Counted from the stretch's first letter, positions 46,421-59,278 are shown. The stretch: 64,000 nucleotides of DNA from Elmis aenea (GCA_947652605.1 OX393577.1:8618868-8682867), one strand, 5' to 3'. The notes: a model not told the origin generated them from the letters alone. Program-made: numbers and translations.

Positions 46421-46627
46421 CAGCGGTCGCCAAACTTTTTGACCTCACGGACCAGTTAATTCATAATTTAAATCCCGCGGACCACTAATAGGATTTTTTA
46501 AGTGTTAAATGCATCTTAAAACATAACTTAACATGATGAGTAAGTATATTCCACATTTTTCTGCGGACCAGCGAAATTTTCTCGCGGACCACTAGTGGTC
46601 CGCGGACCACCACTTTGGCAACCGCTG
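46421..46627. mobile_element. 207-bp hAT-like MITE with perfect 8-bp target duplication
   Basis: CAGCGGTCGCCAAACTTTTTG ... TTTGGCAACCGCTG, flanked by ATATAGAC at 46413-46420 and 46628-46635. Carries GCGGACCACTA repeats. It lies between ABHD13 and ValRS, possibly in the ABHD13 3' UTR. Confidence 0.9.
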
Positions 46628-47036
46628 ATATAGACTGTTGTATTTGCAACATGACAGGAATTTATTGGTAAATTATTGTTTTTATAGAAACCAAAGCTTA
46701 AATAAACGGTTAAGATTACTTGTTCTTATTTATTGAAGATAATGAAAACATGCAATCGATAATAATAAAATGTACCGTGATGGTACTAATTTGAACACAC
46801 AGGTTTAAAATCGAATTAAGTGAAAATATAGTTTAATTTGGACGGCATATTTTCTTCCACCTAGCTAACTTCTTGCTAGATTTTTTTTGGAACGAATAAT
46901 TTTTTTTTGCAACAATAATTCGATGTAGTAGTACATGTGCTTGACAGTTGCGAAAGTATGGTTAGGATGATGCAATACGTCAATTGACAGATCGCACGGT
47001 TAGGCCGATAATACATTTGAAAGCGAATTGAGAAGC

Positions 47037-50000
47037 ATGGCTGATGAAACAGGTCAAGTTGTTACAGAAAATGGTGAAAATGCACCTCCAAAAACGGCTA
47101 AACAACTCGAAAAAGAAGCAAAGAAACAAGCCAAGTTAGATAAATTAAAAGAGAAGATAGAAAAACAGAATACATCTTCTGCAACAAAGAAAGGACCTTC
47201 AGAGGTAAGTGATAATTGGATGTCCAGCATATGGTTTAAGTTTTTAAACCTAAATTAACGTGTTATTTAGAAAAAAGAAAAAAAGAAAGAAGCCAAAGAA
47301 ATAGCAGTATACGATATCCTCACAAATGCTGGCGATAAAAAAGATGTTGCAAATCCACTGCCAGATGCATACAGTCCTAAATATGTAGAAGCTGCTTGGT
47401 ATAGTTGGTGGGAGAAGCAAGGATTTTTTAAACCAGAATATGGAGTAAGTACTAAATACAAGTGTATTTTAAATTAACACCATTTTATCTATGTATTTAT
47501 AGCGTAAAAGCATTTCGGAACCAAATTCGAAAGGAACATTCGTCATAGTGATTCCTCCTCCCAATGTCACAGGTTCGCTTCATCTAGGACATGCACTTAC
47601 TAATTCCATACAAGACGCAATAGTACGTTGGTATGTTGGACGTTTTGCGACTGATTTTCAGTTAAACTTAATTTTTTGGTTTGATTTAGGCATAGAATGA
47701 AAGGTGAAACTACGCTGTGGAATCCTGGTTGTGATCATGCCGGTATTGCCACACAAGTTGTAGTGGAAAAAAAAATATGGCGAGAAGAAAAGAAAACCAG
47801 ACATGATGTAGGACGTGAAAAATTCATTGAGAAAGTGTGGCAGTGGAAGGATGAGTAAGTTTGATTTTCAGTACACACTACAGGGTGGACCAAATTCGAA
47901 TGTTTTACGGGGTATCTCGGTTACTGTAATAGATACTTAGCGAAAATCTGATTTCGGTCTCTTGGGCGAATTTTTTGAGAAAATAACGCCTATGCAATCA
48001 GATTTTTTCTATTGGATTCCATTTTGGCACTGGACGAAAAATGAAATTTCATCATTTTTGATAATTTGTTGTAACTTCTTTATTTATTAAATTAGAACAA
48101 AATGATATAGAGGTTTTTTAGACAGATTTTTATGCTTAATTTAAAAACAAAAGTATTTTTTTTTATAGCTACCTTGACTTTCGAGATATGGTGTAAACTT
48201 ACATTTTTTTAAATAGAAACCCTACTTGGCCATGACTTTATGTAAAAGAGTATTTTTTTAGCTTTTCAAAAATATATAGTTTTATATATTTGTTGCAAAA
48301 CATAACCGAGATATGGCCAATTTTGTACAAATTCGATCACCAAAGTTTGCCATGATTTCGTAAACAAGTGATGTTTGCAATTATTAAACAACTAAACGTC
48401 ATTGCCAAGTAAATTCTGAAACAGCCGCTATGTTTTTATCACTTATAAAGTAATATTCTAACATATTAAACTTTTCAAAGAGTTCAAATTTAGCCATGTT
48501 CACAATACCACAATAAACAGTAATAAAATACAAAATAATACACGAATTAGCTTAAAAGTTAAAAAATTTACTTCGAAATGACGTTTAGTTGTTTAATAAT
48601 TGCAAACATCACTTGTTTACGAAATCATGGCAAACTTTGATGATCGAATTTTTACAAAATTGGCCCTATCTTGGTTAATTTTTGCAACAAATATATAAAA
48701 CTATATATTTTTGAAAAGCTAAAAAAATACTCTTTCACATAAAGTCATGGCCAACTAGGGTTTCTATTTAAAAAAATGTAAGTTTACTTCACATCTCGAA
48801 AGTCAAGGTCGCAAAAAAAAATATTTTGTATTTAAATTAAGCATAAAAATCTGCATAAAAAACCTCTATAACATTTTGTTCTAATTTAATAAATAAAGAA
48901 GTTATAGCAAATTTTCAAAACTGATGAAATTTCATTTTTCGTCTGTAGTGCCAAAATGGAATCCGATAGAAAAAATCTGATTGCATAGGCGTTATTTTCT
49001 CAAAAAAATTGCCCAAGAGACCTAAATCAGATTTTCGCTATCTATTGCGGTAACCGAGATACCCTGTAAAACAATCGAATTTGGTAAAGGGTGTTTTACG
49101 GGGTATCTCGGTTACCATAGTAATTAATGAAAATCTGATGTCGGTCTGTAGGATTGTTTTCTTGACATTAACACGTCTGTGTTATACATTTTTTTATATC
49201 ATTTTCAATTTTGGCACCACAGATGAAAAATGTAATTTCATCGATTTTTAAAATTTAAAGTAACTTTTATGGTAACCTAGATTTTCCGAAAAACATTCGG
49301 ATTTGGCTTTTCCTGTACTTTTAAAAGTAATGTAATTTATATTACAGGAAAGGCGACCGTATATATTTGCAATTACGGAAATTAGGTTCATCGTTTGACT
49401 GGGACAGAGCTGCATTTACCATGGAACCTAAATTATATAAAGCTGTTACGGAAGCATTTATACGATTGCATGAAGATGGTGTTATTTATCGCTCTAATAG
49501 ATTGGTTAATTGGTCATGCACCTTAAAGTCTGCAATATCTGATATTGAGGTAAAATTTAATTGTATGCAGTTTTCCGATTAAACCTTAATTGAAGATGTT
49601 GCTTCAGTGGCGATTAAAATACTTGATTTTGCAGGTCGATAAAATGGAACTACCAGGTCGAACTTTCCTATCCATTCCAGGTTATGAGGAGAAAGTAGAA
49701 TTTGGTGTTTTGGTATCTTTCGCGTATGAGGTAGCAGATTCTGATGAGAAAGTAATAGTTGCCACCACACGTGTGGAAACTATGTTGGGGGATACCGCAG
49801 TCGCGGTACACCCTGAAGATGAACGTTACAAACATCTTCACGGGAAATTTGTGGTGCACCCATTCTGTGATCGAAAGTTGCCCATAATTACCGATGAATT
49901 TGTTGAACGTGATTTTGGCACTGGGGCCGTTAAGATTACTCCTGCTCATGATCCCAACGATTACGAAGTGGGAGTCAGACACAGTTTACCCTTTATAATA

Positions 50001-53000
50001 ATATTTGATGATTCTGGGAACGTACAAGGAAATTATGGCAAATTTACAGTAAGTAACACAGTTCGCGTTATTTTTTGTTTTGAGTTCATAATTAATTAAA
50101 TTACACATCAACCCTTTCCCGCGGTTATTATTTGGCCAGTTAAATCCGTGATTTTTTTGCCACCATATTTTTAAAATCCTCCTGATGTACTTCTTTCATC
50201 ACTACTATTACTATCCTCTAAATCCTCTTCCTTATCAGTATTAAAACCAGATACCAAAAATTTACTTTCACTACTATCTTCATCTTCATTTCGTAATTCT
50301 TCAAGAAGTTCATGGTCATCAATACCTCCACGACGCATCATATTGTTAGTGGTCAGTCAAAAACATTTTTTTAAAATTTGAAAGTGTATTTTCTAAGCGT
50401 CGCAAGCAACTCCGTTTACTAAAGAACAGCTTTCTGTATTCAAAAATGCCCAATAGTTGCAGAAAACGTTAACATATGGTCCAAAATTACATTTTGAAAA
50501 GGAATAAAAAGCCTCCTGATGTACTTCTTTCATCACTACTATTACTATCCTCTAAATCCTCTTCCTTATCGGTATCAAAATCAGATACCAAAAATTTACT
50601 CTCACTACTATCTTCATCTTCATTTCGTAATTCTTCAAGAAGTTCATGGTCATCAATACCTCCACGACGCATTATATTGTTAGTGGTCAGTCAAAAACAT
50701 TTTTTTAAAATTTGAAAGTGTATTTTCTAAGCGTCGCAAGCAACTCCATTTACTAAAGAACAGCTTTCTGTATTCAAAAATGCCCAATAGTTATAGAAAA
50801 TGGTAACATATGGTCCAAAATTACATTTTGAAAAACGTGGGAAAAACATTTTACTACGCAATCCATGGAAGGGGTGACTAAGATTGTTGTTCTAATAGAC
50901 CTTAAATGTTTTTGTAGGGAATGAAGAGATTCCAAGCGAGAAAAGAAATAACCGCTGCTCTCAAGGAAAGAGGATTGTACATAGAGACGAAAAATAATCC
51001 TATGGTTGTTCCAGTTTGCAGTCGAAGTAAAGATGTCGTTGAACCAATGTTGAAGCCTCAGTGGTATGTAAAATGTGACGAAATGGCAGCGAACGCAGCA
51101 GAAGCTGTTCGGTCAGGAGAGCTGAAAATCATTCCAGAAATGCACGTGAAAACATGGCACCATTGGATGGATGGGATTAGAGATTGGTGCATTTCAAGAC
51201 AGTTGTGGTGGGGACACAGAATCCCTGCATACTTTGTTACCGTAAACGACAGTAGTATACCGGCAGGCAGTGTAAGTATTTCAAGCAAAGTGAATTTAAC
51301 AACGTGAGTGGTCGTACAGCAGTAATAATCGAGTGATTTTGTAAGGCATCCGATAATGCATACTGGGTGTCAGGTCGTACGGAAGAAGAAGCGTTAACCA
51401 AAGCAGCAAAGAAGTTTAATGTTCCTACATCCAAAATTACGTTGAAGCAAGATGAAGATGTACTGGATACCTGGTTTTCTTCGGGTTTGTTTCCATTTTC
51501 GATATTCGGTTGGCCGGATCAGACAGAAGATCTGAAAGTTTTTTATCCTGGCTCACTTCTTGAAACCGGCCATGACATATTGTTCTTTTGGGTTGCTAGG
51601 ATGGTATTTTTTGGACAGAAATTGTTGGGAAAATTGCCTTTCAAGTAAGCTCTATATTTTGATGCAGTTTTTTGTACGGTTTTTCCGGAACAGATCTTAT
51701 TGGACTGTGTTTTGAAATTACAGGGAAGTTTATTTACATCCTATAATAAGAGACGCCCATGGGCGTAAGATGAGTAAGTCTTTGGGAAATGTTATCGATC
51801 CCATGGACGTTATCAACGGCATTGCTCTTGAGGATCTCCACTTACAGCTTTTCGATAGCAATCTTGATCCAAAAGAAATTGAAAAAGCCAGGGCTGGACA
51901 GAAGCAGGATTACCCGGAAGGAATACCGGAATGTGGCACAGATGCCCTGAGATTTGCGTTATGCGCCATGTGTCAAGGGCGCGATATTAATTTAGATATT
52001 CTACGTGTGCAGGGCTATCGATTCTTTTGTAATAAAATATGGAATGCCACAAAGTTTGCCCTTACCTATCTGGGTAATGATTTTAAATCGGCTCCAATTA
52101 ATAACAAGCTTATTGGTAACGAGAGCCAAATGGATTTATGGATGTTGAGTCGATTAGCTTCAGCTGTTGTCGATGCTAATAAGGGATTCGAAACTTACGA
52201 TTTTACGTTAGCTACTACTGCCGTCTACAACATGTGGCTGTACGATCTTTGTGATGTGTACTTGGTAAGTAAAATTGAAGAAATATTACCTAATTTGGTG
52301 GAAAGTTCATTTTTAAAATTTTTGGAACCCCGGATGGTTTTGTATTTTACAATGTTGCAAACATTGATAAAAAAACAATTCCTTTGCTTACTTTTTTTTT
52401 CAAATGTTAGTTTCGATCAGGGACCCAAACCGGTTCATGGAAAAAGCACCGGTTTGTTCCGGTTTTTGTTCGAGTCTGGATTAGTTCAGGTCCCTGGTTT
52501 CTCTACTATACAGGGTGATTGATTGAGACCGGGACTTAAAAATATATGAGGAATGAAAAGGGGTATTGATCTGAAATTTTGGTTATGACCATAATGGCAT
52601 ATCTGATCTGTTAATTGAAAATGTTTTCAAGATGGCGACACTTCCGGAAATACCGGAAGTTGACGTCCACTTTCTTATTTCAAATACAATGGTCTATTTT
52701 TTATTGCATTTTTGTATTTAAAACGTTATTGTAGAGGGACTTTTATTAGCATTCCCTATAACTAAGTACGGTCTTTTTTTAGATTTTTGGACTATTTTGA
52801 AAACTTTTTGATTTTCATTGTGATGCTTAATTAGGGTTGCCAGAAGTTGAAAGTGTAAAAAGAGAATTTTTCGTCGACAATTCTCTCTACTGAAATATTT
52901 AATGGTCTAAAACACATTTCTTAATAACTTATTCTTTACCTTAAATATTTTTAATTTTGTTCAAGTTCTCGATTGACCTAGTACAGTATACTTCAGAAAT

Positions 53001-55323
53001 TCATATTTCTTAACAACTTATTCGTAACCATAAATATTTTAAATTTTAGGCAAGTTGCAGATTAACTTGATACAATATACTTCATGAACTCATATTAGAC
53101 ACATAAACACTGTATCATTTAATTGTTATTGGATTTTTACTCATACATGTGTTTCGACAGCTCTGATTCAAAACAAAATTTTTAATAACTTAATCGTTAC
53201 TAGATATATTTTAATTTTTATTTCCTTTTACGATTGAGTTAGTGCAGTATACTTTATAAATCCATATTTGAGACATAAATATTGCATTGTTTAATTTTTA
53301 TTGGATTTTTACTAATAAATGTGTTTTGACAGTTCTGGTCCAAAACCAAATCTTTAATAACTTAATCTTAACCCAATTTATTTTAATTTTTATTGAAGTT
53401 TACGATTACCTTGGTACTGTATACTGCAGAAATTAATTTTGTTCGTCATTAGAACAATATTGTTCAGTTTTTATTGTAATTCATAATTACAGAACGCAAC
53501 CCACTTAACACGTTGCGCCTACGTAGTTATGCAGTGTGCTGAACAAAACGCCTACTTTCGTCATTTTTAGATAGCCTGCGTAACTGTTATGTCAAATCAG
53601 TTGCATGTCTATGTAGGCGTTTTGTGTCGTGGTTGCCTATCAATAGGCGCAACGCTTAGTGGGTTGCATACTGTACATTACGCCTACATGGTGTGCAATT
53701 AATTAAACGTTCTGTCTACGCAGGTTGCCTAAAAATGCCGAAAGTAGGCGCTTTGTTAAGCACATTGCATACCTATTTAGGCGCAAGTTGGTTAAGTGGG
53801 TTGCGTTTTGTATTTGAGTAGGCGCCTGTTATCAATAAATATAGTAAGTATGTATAGGCTTTTTCAAGCGGATTCCACACAAATAATTATTTACTGTTGC
53901 TACATAGTAAATAATACAATTTGTATAAAAATAAAGTTTTCATGTAAACATATTTTTTTTATCGAGCAAAGCAGAACATTTATAAGTAAAAATATATTAA
54001 CTAGCATATCCCTGGAATAATTGTTTATTCTGAAAGAACTAATTTATTATTCAAGGGTCAATTTTTTTTTACATTTATTGCTGTTAAACCTAATCATTTG
54101 AAGAGATTGGTTTTAAACATAAAAAGTTAAACATCAATGAAGTGCTTTGACACTAAAATTTAAAAAAAATCATAAAGTGGAGTTTATTGCTTTAGCCTAT
54201 AAACGACTCGGTTCTATAATTTTTTAAAAATCTGATCAAAAGTAACTAAGGAAAAAAGAGGACAAAAATGATCTGAATAAAAAATTTTAGTGAACAAAAA
54301 TATCCTTTGTTAACTACCATCTCTTCTATACCATAAGTAAGTTTTTAACTGTTGTTTTAATACTTTTAGGAGTATCTCAAGCCGGTGTTTGCTAGCGGCA
54401 ATCAGGCGACAATAAATGTAGCTCGAATTACCTTGTACCGTGCGTTAGAAGTAGGGCTACGTGTGCTGTCACCATTTATGCCGTTTATCACCGAAGAACT
54501 TTATCAACGACTACCTCGACCAGCTTCTTTAATAAAAAATGTTCCAAGTATTTGTGTAGCTTCATATCCTGATATAAAAGAGTGCCCTTGGAAAAACGAA
54601 TCTAGAGAACAGCAAGTTGAATTTGTTCAAAAAATTGCTAAAGCGATCAGATCAGCCAGGAGCGACTATAATCTTCTGAATAAAACAAAAACGGAAGGTC
54701 TGTACTCATTTGTTTTCATTCTTTTGTTTTATGTATAGCTTTTTTGCTCATTTATCTTCAATCTTTTGTTTTATATATAGTTTTGGCTTAAATTTTAAGA
54801 TATTTGTACAATTTGGTGTAAAAAATGCAAACAATTAATTCAACATTGATTTTATTACAATTAAAAATAAGGAAGGATTTTGTGAACACCTCTTTTTAGT
54901 GATTGGTTATGTTATATGTGCTTGTTTTTTGTTGCAGCTTATTTAAAATGTAGCGACTCGAACACCGAAGACATTGTGAAAAGTTATGTCCCGGCACTTG
55001 AAACTTTATCGTACTGTTCAAAAATAGGGGTCAACGTGTCGGCTCCCGACGGTTGCACCATCATAACAGTTTCAGATAAGTGTGAAGTGCATCTCCTTCT
55101 GAAAGGTTTAATAGACCCGGCCAAAGAAACAGCAAAATTACAGAAGAAACTGGAGTTTTTGGTGAACACTAAAAACAAACTCGATCAAGCAATGGCTGTA
55201 CCTGGTTATACCTCCAAAGTTCCCGTCGAAGTGCAGCAGTCAAATACGGAAAAATTAACGCAAACCGTTAATGAAATGGAACGGCTAGAAGTCGCTATGG
55301 ATGCTTTAAAATTAATTATGTAG
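47037..55323 (+). CDS. VARS1: Valyl-tRNA synthetase, cytosolic
   Basis: Class I synthetase that charges tRNA-Val and edits threonine. Exons 47037-47204, 47271-47444, 47503-47630, 47690-47854, 49348-49549, 49635-50048, 50918-51271, 51346-51644, 51724-52264, 54370-54697, 54938-55323; 1052 aa. The Lys-rich N-terminal extension (about 20-75) is typical of eukaryotic ValRS; the GST-like domain of vertebrate VARS1 is absent. The HIGH motif is HLGH at 141-144 ([13 protein letters not shown]). The editing domain follows (about 280-520, [13 protein letters not shown] and HDPNDYEVG). [14 protein letters not shown] and [14 protein letters not shown] lead to KMSKS at 650-654. The anticodon-binding domain and C-terminal coiled coil (KLQKKLEFL) end the protein. 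AATAAA at 55411-55416. The exon 10 donor (GTCTGT) is weak. Introns 4, 6 and 9 contain transposons. Confidence 0.97.
47881..49085. mobile_element. 1.2-kb foldback element in ValRS intron 4
   Basis: Left end CAGGGTGGACCAAATTCGAA at 47881 after a TA; the right arm mirrors it up to ATCGAATTTGGT at 49085, having lost the last few bases. The arms are long and nearly identical, so the intron can form a large hairpin. A shorter, diverged copy follows at 49086-49310. Confidence 0.85.
49086..49310. mobile_element. Short internally deleted copy of the same family
   Basis: GGGTGTTTTACGGGGTATCT near 49090 through a region including CACAGATGAAAAATG, ending near CATTCGGATTTGGC. It abuts the previous element. 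Confidence 0.55.
50110..50870 (-). mobile_element. Possible piggyBac-derived remnant with an internal 340-bp tandem duplication
   Basis: About 50165-50480 is repeated at about 50510-50830 with few differences. On the minus strand each copy opens a short acidic frame starting [18 protein letters not shown] (50672-50487 for the second copy), which resembles the acidic N-terminus of piggyBac transposases. The left edge CCCTTTCCCGCGG near 50116 and the GTGGGAAA/AAGGGG motifs near 50840-50873 resemble piggyBac ends, but intact TTAA sites are not visible. ValRS intron 6. Confidence 0.4.
52511..52838. mobile_element. Left-half copy of the CAGGGTGATTGATTGAGAC family
   Basis: Matches 20878 to about 21200 closely, including CACTTCCGGAAATACCGGAAG, and stops at GATGCTTAATTAGGGTTGCC, where other sequence begins. 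ValRS intron 9. Confidence 0.75.
53493..53808. mobile_element. 316-bp palindromic MITE in ValRS intron 9
   Basis: AACGCAACCCACTTAACACG on the left is mirrored by GTTAAGTGGGTTGCGTT on the right; internal TAGGCG words repeat in both arms (AAAACGCCTACTTTCG and CGAAAGTAGGCGCTTT). Confidence 0.75.
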
Positions 55324-56942
55324 TGTAATTATTATTTATTATAAATTATACATCTATGAAATAATATTTAAATTGATTAGGCCAATTCTTGTACTATTAA
55401 ATAATTATGAAATAAAAAATTTCAGTATTTTACAACACTATGGTTGTGGAATGCATTTTATATTTTGAAATAAAGAGACTTTTGTTCACCTAAATATGTT
55501 TTTATTTCATTCTCCCCTCCAACGCTTTTAACATGCATGCATAAAAAAGCACTTTGACATAAAGCAGTTACAATTTTATTGTATATCCTTTAGAAATATT
55601 TAAATTTTTATTGAAGTGAAGCCTTTGCAAAATATATTTTAGAAATTCATATTGGAATCATAAATGTAGCATCGTTTTCATTTTATTGGTTTTTTACTCA
55701 GTCTGTTGGCAGCTCTGGTCAAAACAAATTTTTTAATTACGTTTATTACAATAAAACATTTGATAATGCAGAATAATTGACGACGAATTGATTTAATAAT
55801 TTTGTTTTTGAAGTTGGAAGTTTTAGGACAACCACTTAAAATTTTTGAGTACCCCCCTGTCTTTTCTAGCATGAAATCAGTTGTCATGTGCAGTAACCAG
55901 TTTAAGCGACGCTGTCCGTAACGAGGCGCCAATGTGGCAAATATCTCAAACACGAATCAATAGCGTGAATTATACAAGGGTTTATTAAAAATCCTGTAAC
56001 AAAATCTTTTAGGCAGACATATAAAAACAACGTTGGTTTCTGTGTAGTTGCTTATAATAAGGAGATGCGATGTAAATTAGAGTTATTTTTAATAATTTTA
56101 ATACAAGAAATAACGTTTGAGAGTGTTGAATGATCCTGTAAAATAATTTTTAAGCGTCTCTCGTATACAAACAAGTTGCTCCGCCCATTGGAGTAACGTC
56201 AAGGAGGTGGCGTCCTCAATGGTGGTATTAAGAAATATAACTGGAATGCACAAACGATTTGTGTAGGTCGGGATTTAAGCGCCACTAAAACGCCATTTGT
56301 ACACTTTGCGTTGCAATTTTTGATTGGATTTTTTTAGAAATTCTTACGTTTAGGTTAATAATATTCTCGAAAACCACCCATAAAAAAATGTAAATATTTG
56401 TCATTTGTATATGCAATCGTGTACTTAAAATAATTTGATTATTTTGTGTGATATGTATATTCAAATTCGAAACTTTTGTGGTCAAGTGCACTTAAAAATG
56501 TGCACTTGTAATACACATACTATCTTTGTCTAGTGGTTCTCTTTCTTTGTCACGTTTTAAGGTATTTTAACTTACCAATTTACTTACTAAATAGATTATG
56601 TATATTTACGAATATTTCCCCAAGGATATCAAAATAAATGTCTTTGATTTGAGTTGCAAAAAAAATAAGTCGATACAAATTATTTCATAGCGTTGTTATT
56701 GGGGTAGATACAAACAAAAAATTAATACAAAAGTTGTTTGGCATCACAAGCTGCATAACGCAAAATTATTTTCAAATATACTGAGTGTTTAATTTCTGCG
56801 GAACAATATGAAGCTTTGCTATTTTATATACATTTTATATATTCCTATGTTTTCTTGTAAATAATTAACAGTCTTTAAAAAACATTAAACATAATATCCC
56901 AAATATTATATTTTTTATACATGAGAATTTGCCTGCGTTATA
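55324..56942. other. Intergenic stretch after ValRS
   Basis: Contains the ValRS 3' UTR to about 55480 (a second AATAAA at about 55470). The rest shows no gene or clear element. Confidence 0.4.
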
Positions 56943-57249
56943 CAGGGTGATTAATCCGGACCTGGCATTAAAAATATATGAAGAATGAAAAAGGATATTG
57001 ATCTGAAATTTTGGTTATGACCATAATGGCATATAATCTGTTTAATGAAAATATTTACAAGACGGCGACACTTCTGGAAATACCGGAAGTTGACGTCTAC
57101 TTTCTTATTTCAAATGCAGTGGTCTATTTATTATTGCATTTTTGGACCAAACACGTCATTTTAGAGGGGTTTTTAATGGCATTCCCTATACCTAAGTGCA
57201 GCCGTTTCTTAGATTTTTGGACTTTTTTGATTTTCATCGTGATGCTTAA

Positions 57250-58857
57250 GTGTAAGGCCTGAGTGCCCGCTTGAGCGGAGCGTTGAGCGGGGCGGGGCGT
57301 GTGGCGTTTGTGTCAAACACACGGTTATGAATGCAAGTGTCCTGAGTGCACGCCGGGATAGAGCGTGCTTGTTTGCGTTCGGCGGAGCGTGGCGTTCGAG
57401 TTCAAACCAGCTTGTCTTTTTACAGCGTTTACCAGCGTTTTTGTTAGGTCCGTCCAGTACTGGTGGTACATAATTTTTTTGCTGGTCTCAAATACAAGAT
57501 AATTTAAAAAAAAGAGTTGTACCTCCAACTTTACGTTGAGGTACATTTGCTAAAAACTCGAAATGTTTTCATGTCACAATTGTTTGCTCATTTTTTGCCA
57601 GTTTTTGCTGTACTTTTTAAATTTTTTCCAAGATATGTAGTGTTTCATTATAATAATTATTATTATTTTTTTTCTTTCTGAATTTACACTTTATAGTTTA
57701 GGATTATTGTTTATTTTGTAATTAAATTTTAAAAAACGAATAAACAGAATACAAATACAAATTTTCAGATTATTCCTAACTTAAATTAATAAATTACAAC
57801 TATTTATATATTAAAGTGTCCGTTCTGCCCCGCGTTCCCCTATTTGAGACCAGCAAAAAATTTATGATGTACCACCAGTACTTGATGGACCTACATAAAT
57901 TTTTTGCTGGTCTCAAATACAAGATGATTAAAAAAAAAATTGTACCTCCAACGTTACGTTGAGGTACATTTGCTAAGAAGTCGAAACGTTTTCATGTCAC
58001 AATTTTTTGCTAATTTTTGCTGTACTTTTTAAAATTTTTGCTGATCGCCTTTCCAAGATATGTAGTTTTTCATAATTATTATGTGCTACCAATAAATAGG
58101 TGGTATTCCACCTACCTTAAGGTCACTATTAACTTTTCTGCAGGGGTTATTGAATCTGTTATATGATAGTTTGTACTTGGCAACACAACATTGTCATTAG
58201 CTGTCATCTCTGTTTTTCTCGTAATTATTTCTAGTTTGTGTTTTACGATACCCAAAAGTTTGCAGCTATGTTTACGAACTGAAGGCTTTCAGTTCAAACA
58301 AAAATTGTAAATGCCCAAGTAAAAATTGCTGATAAAAAAATGTCCAAACGCAAATCAATGTACCTATGCCATGTTGCCAATTTTTTTTCTTTAAATGGTT
58401 CCTGAGGCCATAGGAAGCATGGTACAACATTTTTGTATCAAGATTTTCGACTTAGAATTTTATGAAGAATCGCCACGTGTAGCGCTTCCGCCAATTTTTA
58501 CACACCCTGTATAGTCAAAGCTTGACACCGACATTCTTGTATATTCGTGGAATTTATCTTCGTTTAATCTTAAAGTTTCATATAACGTAGAAAATTCTCC
58601 AAATTTTTTTCTTTGCTTAACAATATCACTCGGACCTTCTTTAAAGTTAAATTTCAAAAATGAATTTTCTTCTAAATACATATCAATAATATCGTAGGAA
58701 GCCATTATGACAGTTTATAGTATATACGTCACTCGAACGCTGTCTGTTTACTGCGTTTACTGAGGCCACTCAGTCCATGACTCAGTCAACGCTACTATTT
58801 CGCACGCCCCGCTCCGCCGCACGCACCGCTGCACGCTTTTTCACTCAGGCCTTACAC
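57250..58857 (-). mobile_element. PIF/Harbinger-like element with TAA target duplication
   Basis: Ends GTGTAAGGCCTGAGTG and CACTCAGGCCTTACAC. Comparison with the uninterrupted relative near 21190 shows that the target TAA is present on both sides, the 3-bp TWA duplication of PIF/Harbinger. Next to both ends are GC-rich GGAGCG/CGCTCC stretches. Inside, a roughly 180-bp block recurs (about 57470-57660 and 57895-58075, GCTGGTCTCAAATACAAGAT in both). A truncated transposase-like frame is at 58512-58705. Confidence 0.75.
58512..58705 (-). pseudogene. HARBI1/ALP1-type transposase N-terminal fragment
   Basis: Starts MASYDIIDMYLEEN and continues with FGEFSTLYETLRLNEDKFHE then YTRMSVSSFD, like the opening of Harbinger-type nuclease ORFs (FHxLxxELRxDxxKFFxYFRMS). 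It is cut off at a CAGGGTGTG element end (58509), so the frame then runs into unrelated sequence. The catalytic part is absent. Confidence 0.6.
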
Positions 58858-59278
58858 TAATATTATCTACCGCCGCCAGTTTTGAAGAGAAAACGCTTAA
58901 ATTAAGACTATGCATAGAAAAAACCTTGGAGTTCATACTGGAATTTTTGCAATCGATGCATTATTTAATTTTTTTAAATTAAATATTATGTTCAAAGTAA
59001 TTCCATTATTGTTTGTGAGGCATTTCAACAGTAAAGAGGACAAAACAACTCATTATTTGCATTAATTAAGGCAAAGAGGAAAGAGGGTTTGGATTTTCAA
59101 ACCAAAGTAGCGTTGGGTACACAATACAAATGTTGATGTAATCAAAACTGTTTGTTCTTGAGAAGAAAAAAAAAGAAAATTACTTCGTAATATTTTTTTG
59201 AGCAAAGATCTTAAATCTTTCAAAAATCGGTTTGTTATCATTCGCGGTTGTTTTTTTTTGTTGATATATTTTCTTTAA

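Larger units (their letters stand above)
56943..58970. mobile_element. Partial CAGGGTGATTA foldback copy split by a later insertion
   Basis: 56943-57249 matches the left arm of 20878-21639. The match resumes after 58857 (TATTATCTACCGCCGCCA, then TGCAATCGATGCAT). The 1.6-kb insertion between is described separately. The right arm is missing. Confidence 0.75.
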
